Source of the DNA: Streptomyces lincolnensis
GTDB taxonomy: Bacteria > Actinomycetota > Actinomycetes > Streptomycetales > Streptomycetaceae
Assembly (NCBI RefSeq): GCF_001685355.1
Contig: NZ_CP016438.1
Location: 3,100,001-3,164,000 of the forward strand
Reading direction: 5' to 3'
DNA: 64,000 nt
The notes under the pieces are model-generated. The model saw only the letters and a list, made by a program, of their open reading frames with translations. It did no database searches and was not told the DNA's origin. The position numbers were made by a program, and so were the translations under genes. Below are positions 49,325 to 57,655 of this stretch, piece by piece; position 1 is the stretch's first letter; each line of letters begins with the position of its first letter.

Positions 49325-50782
49325 TCAGCCCTCCCAGCCGGCCGGCAGATGGATCATCTTGTGCTCCAGGTACTCGCCGTACCCTTCCGGCCCGAACTCC
49401 CTTCCCAGGCCAGAGCTCTTGTAGCCGCCGAACGGGCCCAGCATGTCGAGGCTGAAGGTGTTCACCGAGTACGTCCCGGTACGGACCCCGCGGGCCACCT
49501 CGATGCCGCGCTCCACGTCCGCCGTCCACACGCTGCCGCTCAGGCCGTAGTCGGAGTCGTTCGCGATCTTCAGCGCCTCGGACTCGTCACCGTAGGGCAG
49601 GAGACAGATCACGGGTCCGAAGATCTCCTCGCGGGCTATGCGCATGGAGTTGTCGACGTCGCCGAAGAGGGTCGGCTCGACGTACCAGCCCTTGTCCAGG
49701 CCGGGCGGGCGTCCGCCGCCGGTGAGGATCTTCGCGCCCTCCTCCTGGCCGATGCGGATGTAGTCGAGGTTGCGCCGCTGCTGGCGTTCGGCGACGAGTG
49801 GGCCGACCTGGGTCGCCGGGTCCAGCGGGTCGCCGACGACGAGGGCGCCTGCCGCCGCCGCGAAGGCCTCGGCGAACTCGTCGTAGCGCGAGCGCGGCAG
49901 CAGGATGCGGGTCTGGGCCACACAGGCCTGTCCGTTGTTCATCCAGGCCGCCGGGACGACCCCGGCCACCGTCGTCTCGACGTCCGCGTCCGGCAGGACG
50001 ACCGCCGCCGACTTGCCGCCCAGTTCCAGGGTGAGACGGGTGAGGTTGCGGGAGGCCACCTCCATCACGCGCTTGCCGGCCGCGACCGAGCCGGTGAAGG
50101 AGACCTTGTCCACGCCAGGGTGCCCGACCAGGTACTCGCTGACCTCGCGGTCGGCGGGGAGGATGGACAGGACGCCCTCCGGCAGCCCGGCCTCCTTCGT
50201 GATGTCGGCCAGGATGTAGGCGTCCAGCGGCGACTCGGGCGACGGCTTGAGCACCACCGTGCAGCCGGTGAGCAGGGCGGGGGCGAGCTTGGCGGCGGCC
50301 ACGAACTGCGGGACGTTCCACGGCACCACGGCGGCGACGACACCGACCGGTTCGCGCCGGACGAGGATGCGGCCGAGGACTCCGTCGCGGGTCTCCTCGT
50401 ACGTGAAACCCCGCGCGACCGTGATCGCCGAGTCCCACACCATCATCGCGCCGAGGGCCTGGGCCAGGACGCTCCAGGAGTACGGCGAGCCGTTCTCGGA
50501 GGAGATCATCCGCGCGATCTCCTCGTGCCGCACGGCGATCGCGTCCTTGATCCTGCCGACGACCTCGATCCGCTCCTCCAGCGACATCCGCGGCCAGGGC
50601 CCCTCGTCGAAGGCGGTGCGCGCGGCGGCGACGGCCCGGTCCACGTCCCCGGTCGAGGCGTGCGGGACGCGTCCGATGACCTCCTCGGTGTGCGGGGAGA
50701 CCACCTCGATGACGTCCTTGCCCAGGGGGTCGGTCAACTCCCCGCCGATGAACAGCTGTCCGTGTTCCACGAGCTCGGTCAT
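49325..50782 (-). CDS. NAD(P)-dependent aldehyde dehydrogenase
   Basis: 485 residues from ATG 50782 with AGGGAG upstream; an in-frame start at 50878 adds a doubtful 32 residues. The cofactor loop FTGSVAAGKRVMEVA (about 235) precedes the catalytic Glu in LTLELGGKSAAVVLPDADVE (about 258). The catalytic Cys lies in MNNGQACVAQTRILLP (about 292), and EEIFGPVICLLPY follows. It oxidises an aldehyde to the acid; the operon ferredoxin and MBL gene and the shared motif place it in the same local regulon, probably acting on lipid-derived aldehydes. Confidence 0.93.
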   Translation of the reverse strand: MTELVEHGQLFIGGELTDPLGKDVIEVVSPHTEEVIGRVPHASTGDVDRAVAAARTAFDEGPWPRMSLEERIEVVGRIKDAIAVRHEEIARMISSENGSPYSWSVLAQALGAMMVWDSAITVARGFTYEETRDGVLGRILVRREPVGVVAAVVPWNVPQFVAAAKLAPALLTGCTVVLKPSPESPLDAYILADITKEAGLPEGVLSILPADREVSEYLVGHPGVDKVSFTGSVAAGKRVMEVASRNLTRLTLELGGKSAAVVLPDADVETTVAGVVPAAWMNNGQACVAQTRILLPRSRYDEFAEAFAAAAGALVVGDPLDPATQVGPLVAERQQRRNLDYIRIGQEEGAKILTGGGRPPGLDKGWYVEPTLFGDVDNSMRIAREEIFGPVICLLPYGDESEALKIANDSDYGLSGSVWTADVERGIEVARGVRTGTYSVNTFSLDMLGPFGGYKSSGLGREFGPEGYGEYLEHKMIHLPAGWEG

Positions 50783-50903
50783 GGCGACTCCCTGAGACTC
50801 TCCGTGACTCCCTGACGATCCATCAGATACGGCACTGATACCAGTTCCACTCGGAGGAGTCCACGGAGCGCACGTCATCCGGTTGATGACCTCGGGCTCC
50901 CAT

Positions 50904-50917
50904 CGAAACGCGTTCTA
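50904..50917. promoter_or_regulatory. KstR-type operator between aldehyde dehydrogenase and MBL genes
   Basis: Read on the minus strand, 50917-50904 gives TAGAACGCGTTTCG, differing from TnnAACnnGTTnnA only at the last base and sharing TAGAACnnGTTYCR with the sites at 30715 and 48078. It lies 122 bases before the aldehyde dehydrogenase start and 47 bases before the MBL start, able to serve both. Confidence 0.6.
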
Positions 50918-50963
50918 GTTATACTCGGGCTCGCGTGGCCGGAACGCGGTGATTGGGGAACCC

Positions 50964-51989
50964 ATGACGCAGGTGTACGACCACGGCGGCGGTGTCCGGG
51001 CCCTTCGGGTCCCGATCCCGGACAACCCTCTCGGCCACACGCTCGTGTACGTCGTCGACACCGACCGCGGACCGGTGCTCGTCGACACCGGCTGGGACGA
51101 CCCGGACTCCTGGGACACCCTCGTGGCGGGGCTGGACGCGTGCGGGACCTCGGCCGGACAGATCCACGGCGTGGTCGTCACCCACCACCACCCCGACCAC
51201 CACGGCCTGTCGGGCCGGGTCCGGGAGGCGTCCGGTGCCTGGATCGCGATGCACGAGGCGGACGGCGCGATCGTGCGGCGTACCCGGGAGACCCGCCCCG
51301 AGCGCTGGTTCACCTACATGTCGGCCAAGTTGGAGGCGGCCGGCGCCCCCGAGGAGCACGTGGCCCCCCTGCGCTCCGGGGGCCGCCGTCGACACCCCGG
51401 CTTCTCCCCCGCCCTGCCCGACCGCGCGATCGTCCCCGGCGAACTGCTCGACCTCCCCGGCCGCCGGCTGCGCGCGATCTGGACCCCGGGCCACACACCC
51501 GGGCACGTCTGCCTGCACCTGGAGGAGGACCATCCCGCCCAACTCCCGGGCCACGGACGCCTGTTCTCCGGCGACCACCTGCTCCCGGAGATCACCCCGC
51601 ACATCGGCCTGTACGAGGATCCCGACGACGCGACGATCACCGACCCGCTCGGTGACTACCTGGACTCCCTGGAGCGCGTCGGCCGCCTCGCCCCCGCCGA
51701 GGTGCTCCCCGCCCACCAGCACGCCTTCACTGACGCGGGCGCACGCGTACGGGAGTTGCTCGCCCACCACGAGGACCGCCTCACCGGCCTGCTCACCCTC
51801 CTGGCCGAGCCCCTCACCCCCTGGCAGCTCGCCGAACGCATGGAGTGGAACCGGCCCTGGTCGCAGATCCCCTACGGCTCCCGCACGATCGCCGTCTCCG
51901 AAGCCGAGGCGCATCTGCGACGCCTGGTGAAGCTGGGGCGGGCGGAGGCGGTGACGGGGGGCGAGCCGGTGACGTACGTGGCGGTGTAA
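50964..51989 (+). CDS. Metallo-beta-lactamase-fold hydrolase
   Basis: 341 residues from ATG 50964 (GGGGA upstream). The metal motif is GVVVTHHHPDHHGLSGRVRE (HxHxDH, about residue 77), with a further His in TPGHTPGHVCLHLEEDHPAQ (about residue 185) and the Asp in RLFSGDHLLPEITPHIGL. A C-terminal winged-helix-like end (LLTLLAEPLTPWQLAERM) fits the longer glyoxalase II/MBL group. It is divergent from the aldehyde dehydrogenase, with the KstR-type motif between. It probably hydrolyses a thioester or lactone; the substrate is unknown. Confidence 0.87.
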   Translation: MTQVYDHGGGVRALRVPIPDNPLGHTLVYVVDTDRGPVLVDTGWDDPDSWDTLVAGLDACGTSAGQIHGVVVTHHHPDHHGLSGRVREASGAWIAMHEADGAIVRRTRETRPERWFTYMSAKLEAAGAPEEHVAPLRSGGRRRHPGFSPALPDRAIVPGELLDLPGRRLRAIWTPGHTPGHVCLHLEEDHPAQLPGHGRLFSGDHLLPEITPHIGLYEDPDDATITDPLGDYLDSLERVGRLAPAEVLPAHQHAFTDAGARVRELLAHHEDRLTGLLTLLAEPLTPWQLAERMEWNRPWSQIPYGSRTIAVSEAEAHLRRLVKLGRAEAVTGGEPVTYVAV

Positions 51990-52032
51990 TCCACTCGCGG
52001 TCGGCACCCGCCCGCTGATACCAAAAACAATC

Positions 52033-52497
52033 ATGGACCCCTTGGAACAACTCCTCGCCGAACGCGCCTGCGAACGCCTGATCATCGACTTCACCCACCG
52101 CCTCGACCTGGGCGAACCCGCCTCCGTGGCCGAGCTGTTCACCGAGGACGGCGTGTGGCAGTGGCCCGCGGGCAACCGCCTGATCAAGGGCCGCGAGTCC
52201 CTGCGCACCTACTTCGGCTCCCGCCCCGCCGACCGCCTGTCCCGCCGCACGATGTCCAACATCCTGGTCACGGTCACCCCGCCCGACACGGCCACGGCGA
52301 CCTCCTACTTCACGACCTACCGCGTCGACGGCCACACCGGCGGCACGACCCCCGTCCCCTCCGGCCCCCCGGTCCAGGTCGGCCACTACGACGACACCTT
52401 CCACCACACACCCGACGGCACCTGGCTGCTTGCCTCCCGGGTCTTGCATCTGGCGTTCGGGGGGCCTACTCCGCGCCGGGACGACAACCGCGTGTAG
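52033..52497 (+). CDS. SnoaL/NTF2-like protein (SnoaL_4)
   Basis: 154 residues: LLAERACERLIIDFTHRLDL, GEPASVAELFTEDGVWQWPA, GRESLRTYFGSRPADRLS and RVLHLAFGGP, the SnoaL_4/NTF2-like layout with the buried His/Asp pocket (DFTHRLDLG). Such proteins cyclise, hydrate or bind small metabolites, often in polyketide or steroid-like pathways. It lies 43 bases after the MBL gene in the same direction and is probably co-transcribed with it. Confidence 0.78.
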   Translation: MDPLEQLLAERACERLIIDFTHRLDLGEPASVAELFTEDGVWQWPAGNRLIKGRESLRTYFGSRPADRLSRRTMSNILVTVTPPDTATATSYFTTYRVDGHTGGTTPVPSGPPVQVGHYDDTFHHTPDGTWLLASRVLHLAFGGPTPRRDDNRV

Positions 52498-52550
52498 TTT
52501 GACCCGGCCCCCCGAGCGGTCTAGGCAAAGCCCGGTGCGGTGCCGCGCCC

Positions 52551-52610
52551 CGAAAGGGGCGCGAGGCTGTATCGATATGTGGCTCCGCCGCGTGGGCGCC
52601 ACCAGCCCCC
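52551..52610 (+). repeat. Dispersed Streptomyces intergenic repeat, copy 2
   Basis: AAAGGGGCGCGAGGCTGT, GGCTCCGCCGCGTGGGCG and CACCAGCCCCC make up a second copy of the element seen at 36761-36824 (opposite orientation). It occupies the leader upstream of the cobalamin riboswitch. Confidence 0.6.
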
Positions 52611-52679
52611 ACTCACCCGCAGATTCACCACCGCCCTTCCAGCGGAGCGCCAAGGCAGCCCACCGGTGTCTCCCTACGG

Positions 52680-52806
52680 GCCGGTACAGTGGCGGGGTCG
52701 TATCACACCCGTACGGGGGGAAGCCGGTGCAAATCCGGCGCTGACCCGCAGCCGTGAACCGTCCGTGGGGGCGGTGAGCCGGATTGCCCCGGACGGGACG
52801 TGACCG
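52680..52806 (+). promoter_or_regulatory. Cobalamin (adenosylcobalamin-type) riboswitch
   Basis: The conserved riboswitch core GGGGGAAGCCGGTGCAAATC followed by CGGCGCTGACCCGCAGCCGT is present at 52715-52755, the best-known part of the B12 aptamer. A B12-box-like segment GAGCCGGATTGCC (52776-52788) follows. The 5' flank (CCGGTACAGTGGCGGGGTCG) pairs to form the closing stems. It precedes the ECF transporter operon by about 115 bases, where a hairpin over the ribosome site (52892-52906) is available as expression platform. Boundaries are approximate. Confidence 0.93.
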
Positions 52807-52891
52807 GCTCACGTGCACCGGCAACCGGCCGGTGTGCGGCACCGTCGAGGGATACGGAGCCGAGCCGCCGGGGGTGTCCCGTGCTGCCCGG

Positions 52892-52906
52892 CTCTCCACA
52901 GGAGAG
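52892..52906 (+). promoter_or_regulatory. Hairpin sequestering the Shine-Dalgarno of the ECF operon
   Basis: CTCTCC (52892-52897) can pair with GGAGAG (52901-52906) across an ACA loop. GGAGAG is the Shine-Dalgarno for the toroid gene ATG at 52920. A 6-bp hairpin over the ribosome site downstream of a B12 aptamer points to translational control by the riboswitch. It may be released or locked when cobalamin binds. Confidence 0.6.
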
Positions 52907-52919
52907 GCACCCGCCGATC

Positions 52920-54146
52920 ATGAACGTCCGCCGCAGCGCCGCGGCCCTGGCCGCCGTCACCGCCCTGACCGGCGCCGCCGCCGCGCCCGCCGTCGCCGCC
53001 AGCCCGTCCCCCTCCGCGTCCCCGACGCTCCCGTCCGGGCTGTACGGCAGCGCGGATCCGACGTACGACGGGGTCTGGCGCCAGTCCCTCGCCCTGCTCG
53101 CCCAGGACACAGTGGGTGTGAAGCCGGCGGCGCGGGCGGTGGACTGGCTGACGGGGCAGCAGTGTTCCAACGGGGCGTGGGCTCCCTTCCGCGTCGACCC
53201 CGCCCTGGCCTGCAACGCCAAGACCATGGTCGACACCAACAGCACGGCCGCCGCCGTCCAGGCCCTCGCCGCGCTCGGCGGCCACGACGACGCCACCGAC
53301 AGGGCCGTCACCTGGCTGAAGTCCGCGCAGAACAAGGACGGCGGCTGGGGCTACACGGCCACCGGCGCCGGCGACACCAACTCGACCTCCGTCGTCATCG
53401 GCGCCCTGACCGCCGTGGGCGAGAAGCCGGCGGACGTGCGCAAGGGCGGCCACAGCCCGTACGACGCTCTCCAGCAGCTCGCCCTGCCGTGCGACGGTGC
53501 CGGGGCGGGGGCCTTCGCCTTCCAGCCCGACAGGGAGGGCAAGCTGGTCGCCAACGCGGACGCCACGGCGGCCGGGGTGCTCGGCGCGCTGGGCAAGGGC
53601 ATGGTCGTCGAGCCGGGCGAGCGGGCCGAGGTGGGCGAGTGCGAGACGGGCCCCAAAGGACTCGCCGCCAACGGAGCCGCCCATCTCTCCCAGGCCCTCG
53701 CCAAGGACGGTCACCTGATGTCGTCGCTGCCCGGCGCGACCGACCAGCCCGACTACGGCAACACCGCCGACGCCGTGGTCGCGCTCGCCGCGCAGGGCGG
53801 GGCCGAGCGGGCCGCCGAGCCGCTGGCGTGGCTGGAGAAGAACTCCGCCGCGTGGGCGAAGCAGAGCGGCCCCGCCGCCTACGCCCAGCTGATCCTGGCC
53901 GCCCACGCGACCGGCACGAACCCGCGCGACTTCGGTGGCACGGACCTGGTGAAGCAGCTCAACGCGACGGGGCCGGCCCCGCAGCCAGCAGCGAGCAAGT
54001 CCACCGACGGCGACGCGGACTCGAAAGCAGACTCCGACTCCGACGGTTCCGGTGTCAGCGTCTGGTGGATGGTCGGCGTGGGCCTCGCCGCCGGGGCCGG
54101 CATCGGCTTCCTGATCAGCGGCCGCAACAAGAGGCAGCAGCCGTGA
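52920..54146 (+). CDS. Secreted, membrane-anchored alpha-toroid protein (prenyltransferase-like repeats) of the B12 ECF operon
   Basis: 408 residues with a signal peptide (RRSAAALAAVTALTGAAAAP...AVAA), a lumenal toroid and a C-terminal anchor helix (VWWMVGVGLAAGAGIGFLIS) followed by RNKRQQP. Repeats include AVDWLTGQQCSNGAWAPFRV, AVTWLKSAQNKDGGWGYTAT, GNTADAVVALAAQGGAERAA and LAWLEKNSAAW, the alpha6/alpha6 toroid type seen in squalene-oxidase-like proteins and in the alpha domain of intrinsic factor and transcobalamin. First gene after the riboswitch. Its likely role is to bind cobalamin or a corrinoid at the surface before the ECF transporter. Confidence 0.85.
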   Translation: MNVRRSAAALAAVTALTGAAAAPAVAASPSPSASPTLPSGLYGSADPTYDGVWRQSLALLAQDTVGVKPAARAVDWLTGQQCSNGAWAPFRVDPALACNAKTMVDTNSTAAAVQALAALGGHDDATDRAVTWLKSAQNKDGGWGYTATGAGDTNSTSVVIGALTAVGEKPADVRKGGHSPYDALQQLALPCDGAGAGAFAFQPDREGKLVANADATAAGVLGALGKGMVVEPGERAEVGECETGPKGLAANGAAHLSQALAKDGHLMSSLPGATDQPDYGNTADAVVALAAQGGAERAAEPLAWLEKNSAAWAKQSGPAAYAQLILAAHATGTNPRDFGGTDLVKQLNATGPAPQPAASKSTDGDADSKADSDSDGSGVSVWWMVGVGLAAGAGIGFLISGRNKRQQP

Positions 54147-54793
54147 CCCGTCGCCGTGCCGCCACGCTGCTGCCCGCCCTGGTCGCGCTCCTGCTCGTCG
54201 GGCTCGTCGCGGGCCACGCCCAGGCCGCCGGCTACCGCTACTGGTCCTTCTGGGAGCGCGACGGCGACCGCTGGGTCTACGCCACCCAGGGCCCCTCCAC
54301 CACCCGCCCCTCCGACGGCACCGTCCAGGGCTTCCGCTTCGCCGTCAGCGAGGACTCCGGCGACGCGACCCGGCCCCGCGGCACGGCCGACTTCCCCACC
54401 ATCTGTGCCGATACACCGGCCCAGGACGGCAGGAAACGCGTGGCCCTGGTCATCGACTTCGGCACCGTGAAGGACTCCCCCTCCGGCGAGACCCCGCCCG
54501 CCCTGCGCACGGCCTGCGCGGCCGTCTCCCCCGACGCGACCACGGCAGAGGCCCTCGCCACGGTCGCCAAGCCCCTCCGCTACGACACCCACGCCCTGCT
54601 GTGCGCGATCTCGGGGTATCCGCGCAAGGAGTGCGGGGACCCGGTGGCGGAGGCGAAGAAGCCCGCAGCCACCAAGCAGCGGGACGACTCGGACGGCGGC
54701 CCCTCGGTGGGCCTGTGGGCGGGAGTGGCCGCGGTGGCGGTGCTGGGCGGAGCGGCGGTATGGCAGGCGAGGCGTCGCAGGCATGCGCGGTAG
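54143..54793 (+). CDS. SCO2322-family secreted protein
   Basis: 216 residues from GTG 54143 (GTGA overlap with the toroid gene). A signal peptide (ATLLPALVALLLVGLVAGHA) leads a compact domain, GYRYWSFWERDGDRWVYATQ, PSDGTVQGFRFAVSEDSGD, ALVIDFGTVKDSPSGE, and a stalk ending in one anchor helix (VGLWAGVAAVAVLGGAAVWQ) plus a basic tail. The pattern matches the SCO2322 family, known only from this operon type. It may be the second half of a two-part binding unit with the toroid protein. No DUF4430 residues could be confirmed. Confidence 0.8.
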   Translation: MTRRRAATLLPALVALLLVGLVAGHAQAAGYRYWSFWERDGDRWVYATQGPSTTRPSDGTVQGFRFAVSEDSGDATRPRGTADFPTICADTPAQDGRKRVALVIDFGTVKDSPSGETPPALRTACAAVSPDATTAEALATVAKPLRYDTHALLCAISGYPRKECGDPVAEAKKPAATKQRDDSDGGPSVGLWAGVAAVAVLGGAAVWQARRRRHAR

Positions 54794-55931
54794 GGGCGCG
54801 CGGCCCGTCGCCGATCGTGCCGTCGGGGCGGCGCCCGTCGGGCGGGTGCCGCCGACGCGCCCCGGCACCGCACCGCACCCCGGCGCCTGGTGGCTGTGGG
54901 CCCTGTCCCTCGGCACCGCCGCGACCCGCACCACCAACCCCCTCCTCCTCGCCCTCCTGCTCACGGTCTCCGCCTACGTCGTGGCCACCTGCCGCCCGAG
55001 CACCCCCACCGCCCACTCCTACACCGCCTTCGTCAAGCTGGCCCTGGCCGTCCTCCTCATCCGCCTGGCCTTCGCCGTACTGCTCGGCTCCCCCATCCCC
55101 GGCACGCACGTGATCGCCACCCTCCCCGAAGTCCCCCTCCCGCACTGGGCCCAGGGCATCCGCCTGGGCGGCACGATCACCGCCGAAGGCCTCCTCTTCG
55201 CGCTCTACGACGGCCTGAAACTGGCCACGCTCCTCATCTGCGTGGGCGCGGCGAACGCGCTCGCGAACCCGGCACGCCTCCTGAAGTCCCTCCCGGGCGC
55301 CCTGTACGAGATGGGCGTGGCCGTGGTCGTGGCCCTCACCTTCGCGCCGAACCTCATCACCGACGTCCAGCGTCTGCGCGCGGCCCGCCGCCTGCGCGGC
55401 CGCCCGGACCAGGGCATCCGCGGTCTGCTGCACGTCGGACTCCCGGTCCTGGAGGGCGCGTTGGAGCGCTCCGTCTCCCTCGCCGCCGCGATGGACGCCC
55501 GCGGCTACGGCCGTACCGTCGACGTCCCCGCCCCCGTCCGCCGCACCACCGCCGCGCTCACCCTCGGCGGCCTGCTGGGCGTCTGCGCGGGAACGTACGG
55601 CCTGCTGACCGCGGAGGGCGGCGGCTACGGCCTTCCCGTCCTCCTGGCGGGGCTGGCCGCCGCGCTGGCGGGCCTGCGCCTCGGCGGCCGCCGCTCCCCG
55701 CGCACCCGTTACCGCCCGGACCGCTGGGACCTCCGCGCCTGGCTGATCACCGGGTCGGGCGCGGCGGCCGCCGTCCTCATGGTCCTGGCCTCCTCCTACG
55801 ACCCCGAGGCCCTGCACCCGGGCGTGGTCCCGCTCGTCGCACCCGCCCTCCCCCTCTGGCCGGCGGCGGCCGTACTCCTCGGTCTGCTGCCGGCGTTCCT
55901 CGCCCCCGCTTCCAAGGAGCAGCCGTCGTGA
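54783..55931 (+). CDS. ECF transporter transmembrane protein EcfT
   Basis: 382 residues from ATG 54783, 11 bases overlapping the upstream gene. EcfT membrane helices with the coupling AxARG-type loops: VVVALTFAPNLITDVQRLRA, ARRLRGRPDQGIRGLLHVGL and SVSLAAAMDARGYGRTVDVP (about 235-265), which dock on the ATPases. The N-terminal helices include WWLWALSLGTAATRTTNPLL. It forms the membrane hub of the ECF (energy-coupling factor) complex, shared with ATPase and S-component genes that follow in tight overlap. Confidence 0.92.
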   Translation: MRGRGARPVADRAVGAAPVGRVPPTRPGTAPHPGAWWLWALSLGTAATRTTNPLLLALLLTVSAYVVATCRPSTPTAHSYTAFVKLALAVLLIRLAFAVLLGSPIPGTHVIATLPEVPLPHWAQGIRLGGTITAEGLLFALYDGLKLATLLICVGAANALANPARLLKSLPGALYEMGVAVVVALTFAPNLITDVQRLRAARRLRGRPDQGIRGLLHVGLPVLEGALERSVSLAAAMDARGYGRTVDVPAPVRRTTAALTLGGLLGVCAGTYGLLTAEGGGYGLPVLLAGLAAALAGLRLGGRRSPRTRYRPDRWDLRAWLITGSGAAAAVLMVLASSYDPEALHPGVVPLVAPALPLWPAAAVLLGLLPAFLAPASKEQPS

Positions 55932-57655
55932 TCCGCTTCGAGAACGTCTCCGTGACGTACGACGGCAGTGCCGAACCCACCGTCCAGGGCGTCGACTTCG
56001 AGGTCCCGGAAGGTGAACTCGTCCTGCTGGTCGGCCCGTCGGGGGTCGGCAAGTCCACCGTCCTCGGTGCCGTCAGCGGTCTGGTCCCGCACTTCACCGG
56101 CGGCACCCTGCGCGGCCGGGTCACGGTGGCCGGCCGGGACACCCGCACCCACAAGCCGCGCGAACTCGCCGACGTGGTGGGCACGGTGGGCCAGGATCCC
56201 CTCGCCCACTTCGTGACCGACACCGTCGAGGACGAACTCGCCTACGGCATGGAGTCGTTGGGCCTCGCCCCGGACGTGATGCGCCGCCGCGTCGAGGAGA
56301 CCCTGGACCTCCTGGGCCTCTCCGACCTGCGCGCCCGCCCCATCGCCACCCTCTCCGGCGGCCAGCAACAACGCGTCGCCATCGGCTCGGTCCTCACCCC
56401 CCACCCCCGGGTCCTCGTCCTCGACGAACCCACCTCCGCCCTCGACCCCGCGGCCGCCGAAGAGGTCCTCGCCGTCCTCCAACGCCTCGTCCACGACCTC
56501 GGCACGACGGTCCTCCTGGCCGAACACCGCCTGGAACGAGTCATCCAGTACGCCGACCAGGTCGCCCTACTACCCGCACCGGGCGAGCCCCCGGTCCTGG
56601 GCACTCCGGCGGACATCATGGCCGTGTCCCCGGTGTACCCGCCGGTGGTGGCCCTGGGCCGACTCGCGAACTGGACCCCGTTGCCCCTGACGGTCAGGGA
56701 CGCAAGGCGACGGGCATCGGCCCTACGGCAACAACTGGACGAGCGGACCAGCATCCCGACCAAGGGGCGCGGGGAACTGCGCGACCAGCCACAAACAACC
56801 CGCACCCGCCCGCAATCCGCACCCCCCACCCCACTAGGCACCCCCACCCCCCGCCGCTGGTTCCGCCGCACCCCCCAACCCCCCACCACCACCCCCACTT
56901 CCCCTCACGCGGCCGAAACCCAAGCCCTCTCCATCCGCCGCGCCCACATCCACGCCCTACGCCACATCGACCTCACCATCACCCCCGGCGAAACCATCGC
57001 CCTCATGGGCCGCAACGGCGCAGGCAAATCCACCCTCCTCTCCGCCCTCGTAGGCCTGGTGGAACCAACCGCCGGATCCGTGAGAACCGGCGGCGCCGTA
57101 CCCCATCGCACACCTCCGAGGGACCTCGTCCGCAAGGTCGGCCTCGTCCCCCAGGAACCCCGCGACCTCCTCTACGCCGACACCGTCGCCGGAGAATGCG
57201 ACGCCGCCGACCGTGACGCGAGCGCCGCGCCGGGCACCTGCCGGGCGCTGGTCACGGAGCTGCTCCCCGGGGTCACGGACGACATCCACCCCCGTGACCT
57301 GTCCGAGGGCCAGCGGCTCGCCCTCGCCCTGGCGGTGGTCCTGACGGCCCGCCCGCCCCTCCTGCTGCTCGACGAGCCGACCCGCGGCCTGGACTACGCG
57401 GCGAAGGCCCGCCTGGTCACCGTCCTGCGGGGACTGGCGGCCGAGGGGCACGCGATCGTCCTGGCCACGCACGACGTCGAGCTGGCCGCCGAGCTCGCCG
57501 ACCGGGTGGTCCTGCTCGCCGAGGGTGAGATCATCGCGGACGGCCCGACGGCGGACGTGGTCGTCTCCTCCCCGTCCTTCGCCCCTCAGGTCACCAAGAT
57601 CCTGGCGCCGCAGCAGTGGCTCACGGTGACCCAGGTGAGGCAGGCGCTGTCATGA
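55928..57655 (+). CDS. ECF transporter ATPase, two fused ABC domains (EcfA1-EcfA2)
   Basis: 575 residues from GTG 55928 (GTGA overlap). Domain 1: Walker A GPSGVGKST (about residue 38), signature LSGGQQQRVAIGS, Walker B VLVLDEPTSALDPAA. Domain 2 begins about residue 330: Walker A GRNGAGKST, signature LSEGQRLALALAVV (degenerate LSGGQ), Walker B LLLLDEPTRGLDYAAKAR. The linker (about 275-325) is Pro/Thr/Arg-rich and contains the sequence of a dispersed intergenic repeat (56762-56800) read as PTKGRGELRDQPQTTRT. It powers cobalamin uptake by ATP hydrolysis. Confidence 0.93.
   Translation: MIRFENVSVTYDGSAEPTVQGVDFEVPEGELVLLVGPSGVGKSTVLGAVSGLVPHFTGGTLRGRVTVAGRDTRTHKPRELADVVGTVGQDPLAHFVTDTVEDELAYGMESLGLAPDVMRRRVEETLDLLGLSDLRARPIATLSGGQQQRVAIGSVLTPHPRVLVLDEPTSALDPAAAEEVLAVLQRLVHDLGTTVLLAEHRLERVIQYADQVALLPAPGEPPVLGTPADIMAVSPVYPPVVALGRLANWTPLPLTVRDARRRASALRQQLDERTSIPTKGRGELRDQPQTTRTRPQSAPPTPLGTPTPRRWFRRTPQPPTTTPTSPHAAETQALSIRRAHIHALRHIDLTITPGETIALMGRNGAGKSTLLSALVGLVEPTAGSVRTGGAVPHRTPPRDLVRKVGLVPQEPRDLLYADTVAGECDAADRDASAAPGTCRALVTELLPGVTDDIHPRDLSEGQRLALALAVVLTARPPLLLLDEPTRGLDYAAKARLVTVLRGLAAEGHAIVLATHDVELAAELADRVVLLAEGEIIADGPTADVVVSSPSFAPQVTKILAPQQWLTVTQVRQALS
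56762..56800 (+). repeat. Dispersed Streptomyces repeat captured inside the ECF ATPase linker
   Basis: AAGGGGCGCGGGGAACTGCG, then CGACCAGCCACAAACAACCC, match the common Streptomyces element also present at 36761-36824 and 52551-52610 (shared core GGGGCGCGGGG...CGACCAGCCACAA). Here it is translated in frame as part of the linker between the two ATPase domains. Where the linker sequence is not constrained, a repeat insertion would be tolerated. Confidence 0.55.
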
